From Bacillota bacterium (GTDB lineage Bacteria; Vulcanimicrobiota; JAJTBE01): a DNA stretch of 58,520 bases. The stretch is taken from NCBI GenBank assembly GCA_021287065.1, contig JAJTBE010000007.1:1-58520 (forward strand). The letters are read 5' to 3'. Made by a program: the position numbers and the translations under genes. The notes beneath the pieces are model-generated. The model saw only the letters and a program-made list of their open reading frames with translations, had not been told where the DNA came from and ran no database searches. Shown here piece after piece: positions 27,106 through 35,966 of this stretch (the stretch's first letter is position 1; each line of letters opens with the position of its first letter).

Positions 27106-28839
27106 TTAACCGACATCGAAAATATCGATAAAGCCGAATTTATTGACATCCACAAGTCCCATATCGGTAACTTTGAGTTCCGGGATAACCGGAAGAGCCA
27201 TAAAACTCAGCGTCATGAAAGGATGAGGAACCGTCGAACCGAGTTCGGTGGTAATATGATCGAACTCATCCAGTCTTCTCTTAACATCTTCGAGGGGCAT
27301 ATCCGACATAAGTCCTGCTATGGGCAGCGGCAGTTCTGCAACAACTTTGCCGTCCACAACAATAACCTGTCCGCCCTGCAGTTCCTGAATCCGTCTTGCC
27401 GCTATGAGCATGTCTTCATCATTGGCTCCCAGAAGAATAAGGTTATGGGAGTCGTGAGCCACTGTTGAGGCGAGCGCTCCTTTTCTGATACCAAAACCTG
27501 TCGCAAAACTTTTTCCGATATTTCCTGTTGCATTATGTCTTTCGACAACAATGAGTTTGAGGATATCGTTGTCGGGATCAGCTTCTGCAAAGCCTCCGAC
27601 AATTTTTGCCTTCATTTTGAGTTTGCGGGTGATAATCTGTTTGGGGACAAGGCCCAGAACATTGATATATTCGCCCTTTGCCGGAATTTTAAAGGAATCG
27701 GCACTCAATCCGGGCAGGTTTACGGTATTCATTACCGGTGTTGCATCAAGGCTTCTTATGGTAAACAGGGGCTTGCCGTCTTTTGCAACGAGATGGCCTT
27801 TTTTGAATACAAATGAAATATTGAAATCGTTGAAGTTGTCGATTGCCACCAGGTCGGCTATGTAGCCGGGGGCAATGGCGCCGAGGTTTTTGAGGCCAAA
27901 ATATTCTGCTGTGTTGATGGTCGCCATAGCGAAAGCTACAGTGGGGTCCATGCCGTTGGCGATTGCTTTTTTGATTACAAAGCTCATATGGCCCTCGTTG
28001 ACCAGATCCACAGGTTCCCTGTCGTCGGTGACAAACATACAGCGGCGCATATTTACAGGAGTAACAAGAGGAAGCAGAGCATCCAGATCTCTGGTGACTG
28101 AGCCTTCACGAATCATAATATACATTCCGAGGCGGAGTTTTTCCAGAGCTTCATCGTGGGTGGTGCATTCGTGGTCGGAAACAGCGCCGGCGGCGACATA
28201 GGCATAAAGGTCCTTGCCGGAAAGCCCGGGGGCGTGTCCGTCGATTCTTCTGATACCTTCCACATTCATTTTGTGCAGAACATGGGGGTTTTTATCGAGG
28301 ACGCCGGGGAAGTCCATCAGTTCACCAAGTCCGAGGACCCTGTCCTTTGAGAAGGATGGCGAAATATCATCGGCTGTGAGTCTTGCACCTGAAGTTTCAA
28401 GATGTGTGGCAGGCACGCAGGAAGGAATCATCGCATAAATATCCAGTGGAACCACTTTATTGGCTCTGAGGATATACTTTATGCCTTCGATGCCTCTGAC
28501 ATTGGCTATTTCGTGTGGGTCAACAACCACGGTGGTAGTTCCTTTGGGCACAACCACTCTTGAAAATTCCGCCGGTTCAATCATCGAACTTTCCATATGC
28601 ATATGTCCGTCAAGAAAACCGGGGGCAAGATATTTTCCTTCCAGGTCTATGGTCTGAACGGCGGTATAATCGCCGAATCCCACTATCAATCCGCCGTCAA
28701 CGGCAACATTGGAATGATATATTTCGCCTGAAAGAACATTTATGATGCGGGCGTTTTTGATGAGAAGATCAACTCTCTTCTCGCCTCTCGCCGCTCTGAT
28801 TACTTCAGCCAGATCGATGGATACTTCTCTACCGAGCAT
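27106..28839 (-). CDS. ade: Adenine deaminase
   Basis: Amidohydrolase that converts adenine to hypoxanthine and ammonia in purine salvage. The metal site HGHMHMESSM (near 90) is intact; the C-terminal adenine-deaminase domain holds HDSHN and the conserved Glu/Asp segments. About 577 residues. ATG 28839 (MLGREVSIDL), two bases after the previous stop, has AAAGGA upstream; ATG 28869 (ten residues longer) is the alternative, with GGAG only three bases away. Confidence 0.94.
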   Translation of the reverse strand: MLGREVSIDLAEVIRAARGEKRVDLLIKNARIINVLSGEIYHSNVAVDGGLIVGFGDYTAVQTIDLEGKYLAPGFLDGHMHMESSMIEPAEFSRVVVPKGTTTVVVDPHEIANVRGIEGIKYILRANKVVPLDIYAMIPSCVPATHLETSGARLTADDISPSFSKDRVLGLGELMDFPGVLDKNPHVLHKMNVEGIRRIDGHAPGLSGKDLYAYVAAGAVSDHECTTHDEALEKLRLGMYIMIREGSVTRDLDALLPLVTPVNMRRCMFVTDDREPVDLVNEGHMSFVIKKAIANGMDPTVAFAMATINTAEYFGLKNLGAIAPGYIADLVAIDNFNDFNISFVFKKGHLVAKDGKPLFTIRSLDATPVMNTVNLPGLSADSFKIPAKGEYINVLGLVPKQIITRKLKMKAKIVGGFAEADPDNDILKLIVVERHNATGNIGKSFATGFGIRKGALASTVAHDSHNLILLGANDEDMLIAARRIQELQGGQVIVVDGKVVAELPLPIAGLMSDMPLEDVKRRLDEFDHITTELGSTVPHPFMTLSFMALPVIPELKVTDMGLVDVNKFGFIDIFDVG

Positions 28840-28841
28840 AT

Positions 28842-29222
28842 TTACTGTTTTCCTTTCTTTTTCAGCCATGTGCTCCGAAGTAATTCGGAAATTTTGCGCG
28901 GGTGTTCGCCAGCATACTTCTGGAAAGAGCTGACGATCTCATCCGGCATATTGGTTTTAAGTTTAAGAAACCTTGTCAGATCGCTTTTATCAACAAACTC
29001 TCTGACTATCATAACGGTATCAATAGCGTTAAGTTTAATTGGTATGTCCATTGCTTCAAGAATTTGTTCCTGATCCCGCTTTGGAAAGTACCTGAATGTT
29101 TCTTCAAAGCTTTCAAGGGGGATTATTTTCAGAATTATGGCAATTTTTTCGAAAGCATCTCTCGAATCAATGATTCCGGAGAGAATACCGTTGAGTTCGT
29201 TCAAGACAAAATCTTTGTCCAT
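28842..29222 (-). CDS. Hypothetical helical protein
   Basis: 126 residues, all predicted helical, no membrane segment or cysteine. Repeated short helices (FRYFPKRDQEQILEAMD, then VREFVDKSDLTRFLKLK) recall FliG/MgtE-N-type helical repeats, but I cannot assign a family. Basic C-terminus. GGAGG lies 10 bases before the ATG. It directly precedes ade (2-base gap), so the two are co-transcribed. Confidence 0.7.
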   Translation of the reverse strand: MDKDFVLNELNGILSGIIDSRDAFEKIAIILKIIPLESFEETFRYFPKRDQEQILEAMDIPIKLNAIDTVMIVREFVDKSDLTRFLKLKTNMPDEIVSSFQKYAGEHPRKISELLRSTWLKKKGKQ

Positions 29223-29259
29223 GGTGCTTTAACCTCCGGTGAAAAGCTTTACCTGAGCC

Positions 29260-29287
29260 TTGAGAATTAAAATGTATCTGCTATAAT
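29260..29287 (+). promoter_or_regulatory. Promoter for the radical SAM/PEGA gene pair
   Basis: TTGAGA (29260-29265), a 16-base spacer and TATAAT (29282-29287) on the plus strand, in the divergent gap. The leader to the GTG start is about 95 bases. Confidence 0.6.
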
Positions 29288-29389
29288 AATTATAGACAAA
29301 TACATGATTATCAGGACTATATTAATTAAACTGGAAAATAATCCTTTATTCTTTAAAACTCCTGAAACACATAAAAGGCGGGGGATTAA

Positions 29390-30505
29390 GTGCAGACAAG
29401 GCGCAGCTTTATAAAAACACTATGCGCTTCTGCAGCAGCCTGCTCGTCAGGTTTTCTGTTTTCCGGGTGCACACAGGAAGCTGATGCAGGAGTGGTTCTT
29501 ACCGAGGCTCAGTATTATGTAAAAGAATCCGGAAACACAGTGAGATGTCAGCTTTGCCCCAGAGGCTGCAGACTGAGCGACGGTTCCACAGGTGCGTGCA
29601 GAGTGCGGAAAAATTCGAACGGAAAGCTCTATTCCCTTGTGTACGGTAAACCTGTGTCCATCCATATAGATCCCATAGAAAAGAAACCTTTTTACCATTT
29701 TCTGCCCGGAGCAAAAGCATTTTCACTTGCCACAGCCGGATGCAACCTGCGCTGCAGCTTCTGCCAGAACTGGGAAATATCCCAGGCAGATCCCGACAGC
29801 ATCCCCGCTTATGACGGACAGCCCGGGGATATGGCAAAAAAAGCGGAAGAAGCGGGAACGCCTGTTATCACCTGCACATACACAGAGCCGGCTATATTTA
29901 TAGAATACGCAAAAGATATAGCTGCTGAGGCAAAAAAACGAAAAATCAGAACTACGATTGTTTCCGCAGGGTTTATTAATGAAAAACCTCTGAAAGAACT
30001 GTGCAAATGTGTTTCTGCAATAAAGATAGATCTGAAAGCTTTCGACGACAGTTTCTACCGGGATCTCACCGGAGGAAGGCTTGAGCCGGTTAAAAAAGCA
30101 CTTGTAACAATCCGCAACTCAGGAGTGTGGCTTGAGATTGTAAACCTCGTTATACCGGGAAAAAACGACAATATAGACAAAATCAAGGAAATGTGCGTCT
30201 GGGTGAAGAAAGAACTTGGAGAAAATACACCGGTTCATTTTACCAGATTTATTCCTATGTATAAGATGAGGAATGTTCCCCCGACACCGGGCAAGACCCT
30301 TGAACAGGCAAGAAAAACAGGGCTTGAAACGGGCCTGAAATATGTTTATGTGGGCAATCTTCCGGGACATCCCGGCAACAGCACATACTGCCCGTCCTGC
30401 GGCAGGGTTGTGATAGAAAGAACAGGATTTAACATCGACAGGAAAAATCTGGTAAACGGCAGATGCGGAAGCTGCAAAACAGCTATAGCCGGAATCTGGA
30501 AGTAG
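29390..30505 (+). CDS. Radical SAM enzyme of the AmmeMemoRadiSam / PflA-like type with Tat-lipoprotein-like N-terminus
   Basis: Radical SAM core with the cluster cysteines C118, C122 and C125 (AGCNLRCSFC), preceded by a cysteine set CQLCPRGC (53-60) and C70, as in AmmeMemoRadiSam-system radical SAM proteins. The C-terminus has a zinc-ribbon-like pair (CPSCG, CGSC). The first 34 residues look like a twin-arginine lipoprotein signal: RRSFIK, a hydrophobic stretch, then LFSGC with Cys27. GTG start with GGGGG upstream. No AMMECR1 or MEMO gene is nearby. Substrate unknown; if exported, how the Fe-S enzyme gets electrons outside the cytoplasm is unclear. Confidence 0.88.
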   Translation: MQTRRSFIKTLCASAAACSSGFLFSGCTQEADAGVVLTEAQYYVKESGNTVRCQLCPRGCRLSDGSTGACRVRKNSNGKLYSLVYGKPVSIHIDPIEKKPFYHFLPGAKAFSLATAGCNLRCSFCQNWEISQADPDSIPAYDGQPGDMAKKAEEAGTPVITCTYTEPAIFIEYAKDIAAEAKKRKIRTTIVSAGFINEKPLKELCKCVSAIKIDLKAFDDSFYRDLTGGRLEPVKKALVTIRNSGVWLEIVNLVIPGKNDNIDKIKEMCVWVKKELGENTPVHFTRFIPMYKMRNVPPTPGKTLEQARKTGLETGLKYVYVGNLPGHPGNSTYCPSCGRVVIERTGFNIDRKNLVNGRCGSCKTAIAGIWK

Positions 30506-30556
30506 TGTTTATAAGAGAATAATGATAATTTAAACGTATGCAGGAGTTTGATGTAA

Positions 30557-31594
30557 ATGGCGTACGACGACCCCCCGGAACAAAACAATGGCAATAAATT
30601 AGCCGGTTTTATGCTTGTCTTTATGATGCTGATAATCATTGGAGTTATGATTTATGTTGTTGTTGCATCAAAAAATTCCGGCATGGAAACAACGGTAAGC
30701 TCAACGACAGGGCTTTATTCAGGTATGCAAACCCCAATAGCATCGCCTGCTGATTATATTATCCACGAAGCAGGAGAGGAATCTCCCATAGCAATGGCAA
30801 CCGGAGCAACTCCAACTCCGGGCGGAACGGCAACTGCCACTCCGGAAGAAGAACCTTCCACACCATCATCTTCACCAACATCCCAATACCCGGGAGTAAG
30901 ATCAACTCCTGTAGCTGTTGCTTCTCCGGATATTTTTGGTGATATTGATCCTGCAAAGCCTTCTCCCAAACCTTCCCCCCAGCCATCCAAAAAAGCAGGA
31001 GAACCCAAACCGGGAAAAAGCCCGACTCCCAAAGCAAGCCCGGCAAAGGAAGAACCGCCGGAGCCGGCTTTCGAGCCGCCCAAACCGGACGGACCTCCTT
31101 CCATGGACAGAATGGCGGGAAACCTGTTTGAGGGTAAACAGGGAAAGGCTAAGATTACAATTTTCTCAAAAGCACTCCCTGCAAGAACATATCTTATTGA
31201 TACAAGTAAAAATGTTTACTGGGATCTGAAGCTGAAACCTCTTGGAAAAAGCAGATTTCTAGCTGAATTTCCTCCGGGAAACTACAGACTCAAAATAGTT
31301 AAATCCAATTATTTTTCATTTGACGAAGCTTTTCAGGTAGCTGACGGAGATGAAGCTGAAATAACAGACGATCCTATGAAGAAGAGGCCCTCTCTTGAGA
31401 TTTCATCAAATCCCCCCGGAGCCAGAATTCTGATTAACGGCGGATTTGCCGGTTCCACACCGAAAGTAATCAATGGCCTTGATGTTGTGGAATACACAAT
31501 AAAGCTCAAAAAGAAAGGCTTCAAGGACAAGGAATTTAAAGTAAAGCTCAAAACGGGTAAAACAGAGAAGAAGAGTATTCAGCTCAGCAAGTAA
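30557..31594 (+). CDS. PEGA-domain protein with single membrane anchor
   Basis: Residues 14-36 are a membrane helix after a short polar N-terminus. About 50-180 is a Pro/Ser/Thr/Ala-rich linker. About 190-270 is a beta-rich domain, and about 272-345 is a PEGA domain (LEISSNPPGARILINGGFAG) found in surface or envelope proteins. Probably envelope-anchored. GGAG 10 bases before the ATG. 51 bases downstream of the radical SAM gene. Function unknown. Confidence 0.8.
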   Translation: MAYDDPPEQNNGNKLAGFMLVFMMLIIIGVMIYVVVASKNSGMETTVSSTTGLYSGMQTPIASPADYIIHEAGEESPIAMATGATPTPGGTATATPEEEPSTPSSSPTSQYPGVRSTPVAVASPDIFGDIDPAKPSPKPSPQPSKKAGEPKPGKSPTPKASPAKEEPPEPAFEPPKPDGPPSMDRMAGNLFEGKQGKAKITIFSKALPARTYLIDTSKNVYWDLKLKPLGKSRFLAEFPPGNYRLKIVKSNYFSFDEAFQVADGDEAEITDDPMKKRPSLEISSNPPGARILINGGFAGSTPKVINGLDVVEYTIKLKKKGFKDKEFKVKLKTGKTEKKSIQLSK

Positions 31595-31600
31595 AAATTC

Positions 31601-32824
31601 TCAGTCTTCCAGCAGATAATCCATAACATCGTCAACTGTGACGATTCCTTTGATTATCATTTTTTCATCCACCACAGGCACTGCAAACAGATCATATTTT
31701 GCCGTAATTGTTGCTATTTTCTTTACATCTGCATTTGTGGGAACCGCAACTATGACCGATTCCATAATATCTTTCAGAACATCAGTGGGAGAAGCGACAA
31801 TAAGGTCTCTCAGAGAAACCACTCCGAGGAGTTTTTCCCTTTCGCCGGTTATATAGATATAATAAACCAGTTCCGCACCGGTGGAGAGATTTCGTATCAT
31901 TTCGATGGTTTCAGCAACAGTCCGGGTAGGTGGAGCCTGCAGGAATTCGTTGCTCATAATACCGCCGGCGGTATCTTCTTCATAAACAAGAAGTTCCTTA
32001 ACTTCGAGGGCGTCTTCTGCATCCATAAGGGAAAGCAGAGCTTCAGCCCTTTCATCGGGGAGATCCTGCAGAAGGTCCGCTGCATCGTCAGGACTCATTT
32101 CCTCCAGAAGGTCAGCAGCTTTTTCATCGGGAAGGCTTGCAAACAGTGTGAGCTGAGCTTCTTCCTCAAGATGTTCGAGGGTTTCCGCCGCAGTTTCAGT
32201 ATCAAGGGTTTCGAACAGTTTACGCCTTTCTGTACCGGAAAGGTCTTCGAGAATGTCCGCAAGGTCTGCAGGGTGCAGAGTTGAAATATTTCTATGAGTT
32301 GTTGAAAGACGGATAGGCGAAGTGGGATCGCTGCCGATTGTCTGAACTGCATCCCAGGGGATAATATTGCTGGTAGCTTTAAAATTGAACAGTTCTGCGA
32401 AAGTTTTGGCTATTCCGAGAAAACCAAGTCTGCGGAGAAGGCCCTGAGTTCCGATATCAACGCCGGCAACCCTCAGCTCCCTGCCTACCATATTAAGCTG
32501 AACATCATTGACCCGGACCACTCTCTGTCCGTTTATATCAACAATCTGCTTATCCAGAACATCCCGTTTAAGGAAAAAATTTCCCTGACTTCCGGTCAAC
32601 TCCCTGAAATCTCCGGTTTTTCCCTTTACAATTACTCCGTCGTGATCGACATGCTTAACTTTTTCCCAGGGAATACGGTAGAATTTTCTTCCGGCGCGCA
32701 TGGAAATATCAGTAATGCGAGGAAAAGTTTCGTTCTGAGGGGTGAGCATATCCCCTACTCTGCCAATACGGCGGCCTTCTTCATTTCTGACTGATTTATC
32801 AAGTATGGAGCTGAAATAGAGCAT
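31601..32824 (-). CDS. PRC-barrel / MgtE-N / CBS-pair protein, no transport domain
   Basis: Order: PRC-barrel-like segments (1-170), MgtE N-terminal superhelical domain (about 195-290, LHPADLADILEDL and repeated DLL/ALL motifs), then two CBS domains (about 293-407). This is the cytosolic Mg2+-sensing half of MgtE without the membrane channel domain, so a Mg2+ or nucleotide sensor is more likely than a transporter. Starts exactly after the stop of the upstream gene. Converges on the PEGA gene with a 6-base gap. Confidence 0.85.
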   Translation of the reverse strand: MLYFSSILDKSVRNEEGRRIGRVGDMLTPQNETFPRITDISMRAGRKFYRIPWEKVKHVDHDGVIVKGKTGDFRELTGSQGNFFLKRDVLDKQIVDINGQRVVRVNDVQLNMVGRELRVAGVDIGTQGLLRRLGFLGIAKTFAELFNFKATSNIIPWDAVQTIGSDPTSPIRLSTTHRNISTLHPADLADILEDLSGTERRKLFETLDTETAAETLEHLEEEAQLTLFASLPDEKAADLLEEMSPDDAADLLQDLPDERAEALLSLMDAEDALEVKELLVYEEDTAGGIMSNEFLQAPPTRTVAETIEMIRNLSTGAELVYYIYITGEREKLLGVVSLRDLIVASPTDVLKDIMESVIVAVPTNADVKKIATITAKYDLFAVPVVDEKMIIKGIVTVDDVMDYLLED

Positions 32825-33814
32825 TTAGGACTTCCTCTTCATTACCGTATCATAAATATGTTTAACCGAATCTCCCAATTCACTGATCAGGGCTGTTTTT
32901 ACTACTTCTGCGGAATGAAAATCCCGGCAGTGAGCGACCATTTTCATTTTTCCGAGGGCAATGCCTGCATTTGGGTCGTCTTTTCCTGTCAGTTCAGAGT
33001 CCTCCCACCATTCGTAAAAACGGTATTCGTTATTTTCGTCCAGATATGCGATGGTTTCCATCATCTGGATTCTGTCTATGGCTGCTTCATAATCCCTTAC
33101 AAGGAAATGGCAAACAATTTTGCTGACAACTTCCTGTTGTCCGGCCATAATTTTTTCTTTCATCACCCGGATGAATTCATCGGAGCGCTGGAGTGTGATT
33201 CTCAGATGATTGAGCAAATAGGCTGATCCCCTGGGGAAGCCTGCCGGTTTCTTTATTTCCTCTCCGTAAAAACCCTGAAGGTGACGGTGGAAAAAGTCGA
33301 TTATGTCGTCGGAAATTTCCCTGGGAAACACATAAAAATCACCGGCAGAGATAAAACCGCCGTCTTTTTCGATAAGGCGGAGTCCGTAAACAAGGGGTTT
33401 ATCCCTGAGCTGCCAGATTACGGGTTCCCACACTTCAATTTCGTTTCCGCTGAACATATCTTTAAGGGTGAGAGATTCGTAGGTGCTTTTATCCGGTACA
33501 GGATAATAGACAGCCACATTGGAGCGGTTGAGCCTGCGGGCGGTTTCCGCAATATCCGGGGGCAAATCGGGGTTTTCCTCAAGCCAGATTTCGCCGATGG
33601 TTTTGCTTTCCTCCATTTTTTCAAAACAGAACCACATCAGGAAATTGGTTTCGTCATGACCTGCCCACCCTATGGAATCCAAATCCCTGTCGGGGGATAT
33701 ATCCATAAATAAACGCAACGCTTCACGGTATTGGCCTGCAAAGCGTTCTTCCCTGCAGAATCTGAACAGTGATTCAAGAATAGCCTTTATGGTTTTAGCA
33801 GCCTGCCCTGTCAT
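32825..33814 (-). CDS. Hypothetical protein
   Basis: 329 residues, soluble, mixed helix and strand, rich in aromatic and acidic residues; no recognised domain, signal or membrane helix. Followed with zero gap by the PRC/MgtE_N/CBS gene and 42 bases after smpB, so it is probably part of an rtcB-smpB-unknown-CBS unit. I do not assign a function. Confidence 0.7.
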   Translation of the reverse strand: MTGQAAKTIKAILESLFRFCREERFAGQYREALRLFMDISPDRDLDSIGWAGHDETNFLMWFCFEKMEESKTIGEIWLEENPDLPPDIAETARRLNRSNVAVYYPVPDKSTYESLTLKDMFSGNEIEVWEPVIWQLRDKPLVYGLRLIEKDGGFISAGDFYVFPREISDDIIDFFHRHLQGFYGEEIKKPAGFPRGSAYLLNHLRITLQRSDEFIRVMKEKIMAGQQEVVSKIVCHFLVRDYEAAIDRIQMMETIAYLDENNEYRFYEWWEDSELTGKDDPNAGIALGKMKMVAHCRDFHSAEVVKTALISELGDSVKHIYDTVMKRKS

Positions 33815-33856
33815 CAGCGGTTCACTCCGGGGTTCAAAATAGAAGCTGCGGGGGAA

Positions 33857-34327
33857 CTATTTGCCCTTGTGTCTGTCTGCCATTCCCCGCTCAATATCTC
33901 TTTTAGCTTCTCTCTCCTTCAGGTCATCCCGATGATCAAAACTCTTTTTACCTTTGCAGATACCAAGCTCTACTTTGATATAAGGTCCTGAAAAGTAGAT
34001 TTTAAGGGGTATAAGAGTTAATCCTTTTTCCTGAACTTTTCCGATAAGCCTCATTATCTGGACATGGTGAAGCAGCAATTTTCTTTTGCGCTTAGGCTCG
34101 TGATTGAAATACGATCCCTGTTTGAACTGGGGGATGTGGGCGTTGATAAGCCATGCTTCGCCGCGTTCAATCAGAGCATAGGCATCAAGAAGACTGGCTT
34201 TGCCTTCCCGGAGAGATTTCACCTCTGTACCGGTAAGCACAATGCCTGCCTCTATTCTGTCAATTATATGATAATCATGTCCCGCCTTGCGGTTGGTTGT
34301 TATTATTTTTTCAGTACGTTTTTCCAT
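33857..34327 (-). CDS. smpB: SsrA-binding protein
   Basis: Binds tmRNA and delivers it to stalled ribosomes. All conserved stretches are present: NRKAGHDYHI near 12, GTEVKSLREGKASL (33-46), HIPQFKQGS, and the basic tail ending GMADRHKGK. 156 residues. Two bases after the rtcB stop. The tmRNA gene itself is not in the window. Confidence 0.96.
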   Translation of the reverse strand: MEKRTEKIITTNRKAGHDYHIIDRIEAGIVLTGTEVKSLREGKASLLDAYALIERGEAWLINAHIPQFKQGSYFNHEPKRKRKLLLHHVQIMRLIGKVQEKGLTLIPLKIYFSGPYIKVELGICKGKKSFDHRDDLKEREAKRDIERGMADRHKGK

Positions 34328-34329
34328 TT

Positions 34330-35787
34330 TTATCCCTTCATTACTCCAAGGGGTTTCATTCTGGCAACTCTCAGGGCAAGACCGGAACCGTGGGCGGTAT
34401 TAACAACCGCTGCCACATCCTTATATGCTTCAGGTGCTTCTTCTGCAAGCCCCTGTCTGGACGCTCCCCTGACAAAAATGCCCCTTTCACTCAATTCTTC
34501 AGCAACATCTCTGCCTTTAAGTTTTCTAATTACCTCACCGCGGCTCATAACCCTGCCTGCGCCATGACAAGTGGAAGAAAAACTGGCATCCTGAGCGGAT
34601 TGTGATCCTTTGAGAAGGTACGAATATCTTCCCATATCTCCGGGGATAATAACCGCCTGTCCTACATTCCTTTGGGCTTCAGGCAGTTCCGCCGAACCGG
34701 GTCCGAAGGAACGGGTGGCGCCTTTTCTGTGGATGCAGAGTTTTTTCTTTTTTCCTTCTATTATATAATCCTCAAATTTTGCGATATTGTGGGCAACATC
34801 ATAAATGAGGTTCATTCCCATTGATTCTGCGGATTTTCCGAAAATCTGCTCAAAGACCTCTCTGACCCGGTGCGCGATTATCTGCCTGTTTGCCCAGGCA
34901 AAATTGGCGGAGGCGGCCATCGCCCCAAAATAGTCCATGCCTTCCTGTGATTTTACAGGGGCGCAGGCAAGCTGACGGTCAGGGAGTTCTATGCCGTATT
35001 TTTTTCTGGCTGTTTCCATGGAGCGCAGATAATCGGTGGCAACCTGATGTCCCAAGCCTCTGGAGCCGGTATGAATCATAATTACGATTTGTCCCTTTTC
35101 GACACCGAAGGCGGCAGCAGCTTCCTCATCATATATTTCCTGAACAACCTGAATTTCAAGAAAATGGTTGCCGGAGCCGAGAGTTCCGAGCTGATCCGAG
35201 CCTCTGTGCTTTGCCTGTCCGGATACTGCTTCAGGATCCGCTTCTTTCATACAACCTTCCGATTCTGTATGTTCGAGGTCTTCCTTCCAGCCGTATCCTT
35301 TTTCCACAGCCCAGCGGGCGCCTTTCTGAAGGACCCTTGCAAGATCTTTGTTCTTATCAAGTTTAATGAAGCCTTCTTTTCCTTTTCCGCAGGGGACATG
35401 GTTAAAAAGGGCATAAATGAGTTTATCGATTTTACCTGAAACATCATCACGGGTGAGGTCTGTTCTGAGAAGCCTGACTCCGCAGTTTATGTCGAAACCG
35501 ATTCCTCCGGGTGAAATCACACCTTCTTCCGCATCAGTGGCTGCAACTCCGCCCACAGGGAAACCGTATCCCCAGTGGATATCAGGCATGGCAAGGGAAT
35601 TTCCCACAATGCCCGGTAAAAATGCCACATTAGCCACCTGCTCGACAGCATTTTCCTGATTGATTATTTCCATAAGCTGCTCATCAGCAAAAATCATGCC
35701 ATCTGTCCGCATTCCCTTTTTGTATGATCTGGGAAGCCTCCAGCGGTAATCATCAATGCGTTCGAGTAGTTTTGACCACTGTGCCAT
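34330..35787 (-). CDS. rtcB: RNA-splicing ligase RtcB
   Basis: GTP- and Mn2+-dependent ligase joining 2',3'-cyclic phosphate or 3'-phosphate to 5'-OH RNA ends. DINCGVRLLRT holds metal ligands, HTGSRGLGHQV and the CHGAGR motif carry catalytic histidines, the latter being the guanylylation site. 485 residues. AAAGGATG lies before the ATG. No RtcR-type regulator or archease gene is adjacent; coupled to smpB, another RNA-rescue factor. Confidence 0.95.
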   Translation of the reverse strand: MAQWSKLLERIDDYRWRLPRSYKKGMRTDGMIFADEQLMEIINQENAVEQVANVAFLPGIVGNSLAMPDIHWGYGFPVGGVAATDAEEGVISPGGIGFDINCGVRLLRTDLTRDDVSGKIDKLIYALFNHVPCGKGKEGFIKLDKNKDLARVLQKGARWAVEKGYGWKEDLEHTESEGCMKEADPEAVSGQAKHRGSDQLGTLGSGNHFLEIQVVQEIYDEEAAAAFGVEKGQIVIMIHTGSRGLGHQVATDYLRSMETARKKYGIELPDRQLACAPVKSQEGMDYFGAMAASANFAWANRQIIAHRVREVFEQIFGKSAESMGMNLIYDVAHNIAKFEDYIIEGKKKKLCIHRKGATRSFGPGSAELPEAQRNVGQAVIIPGDMGRYSYLLKGSQSAQDASFSSTCHGAGRVMSRGEVIRKLKGRDVAEELSERGIFVRGASRQGLAEEAPEAYKDVAAVVNTAHGSGLALRVARMKPLGVMKG

Positions 35788-35966
35788 ATTTATTCATCCT
35801 TTCAAATCGCCTTAATAAAAAAATTCTTTGCCGGAAATATTTATCCTTGTATAACAGCTACAACCTTAAAGATTTGGAAAACCTGCATAAGAACTGAAAT
35901 AAACAAAGGAATCCATGCATGGGGAATCGAATATTAACAGCAACTACGCATTGTTGGAGGTCCCCC

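Noticed and set aside
31601-32824. MgtE magnesium transporter
   Set aside because: The transmembrane transport domain is absent; only the cytosolic sensor domains are present.
33815-33856. tmRNA gene beside smpB
   Set aside because: The gap is too short and carries no alanine-tRNA-like acceptor.
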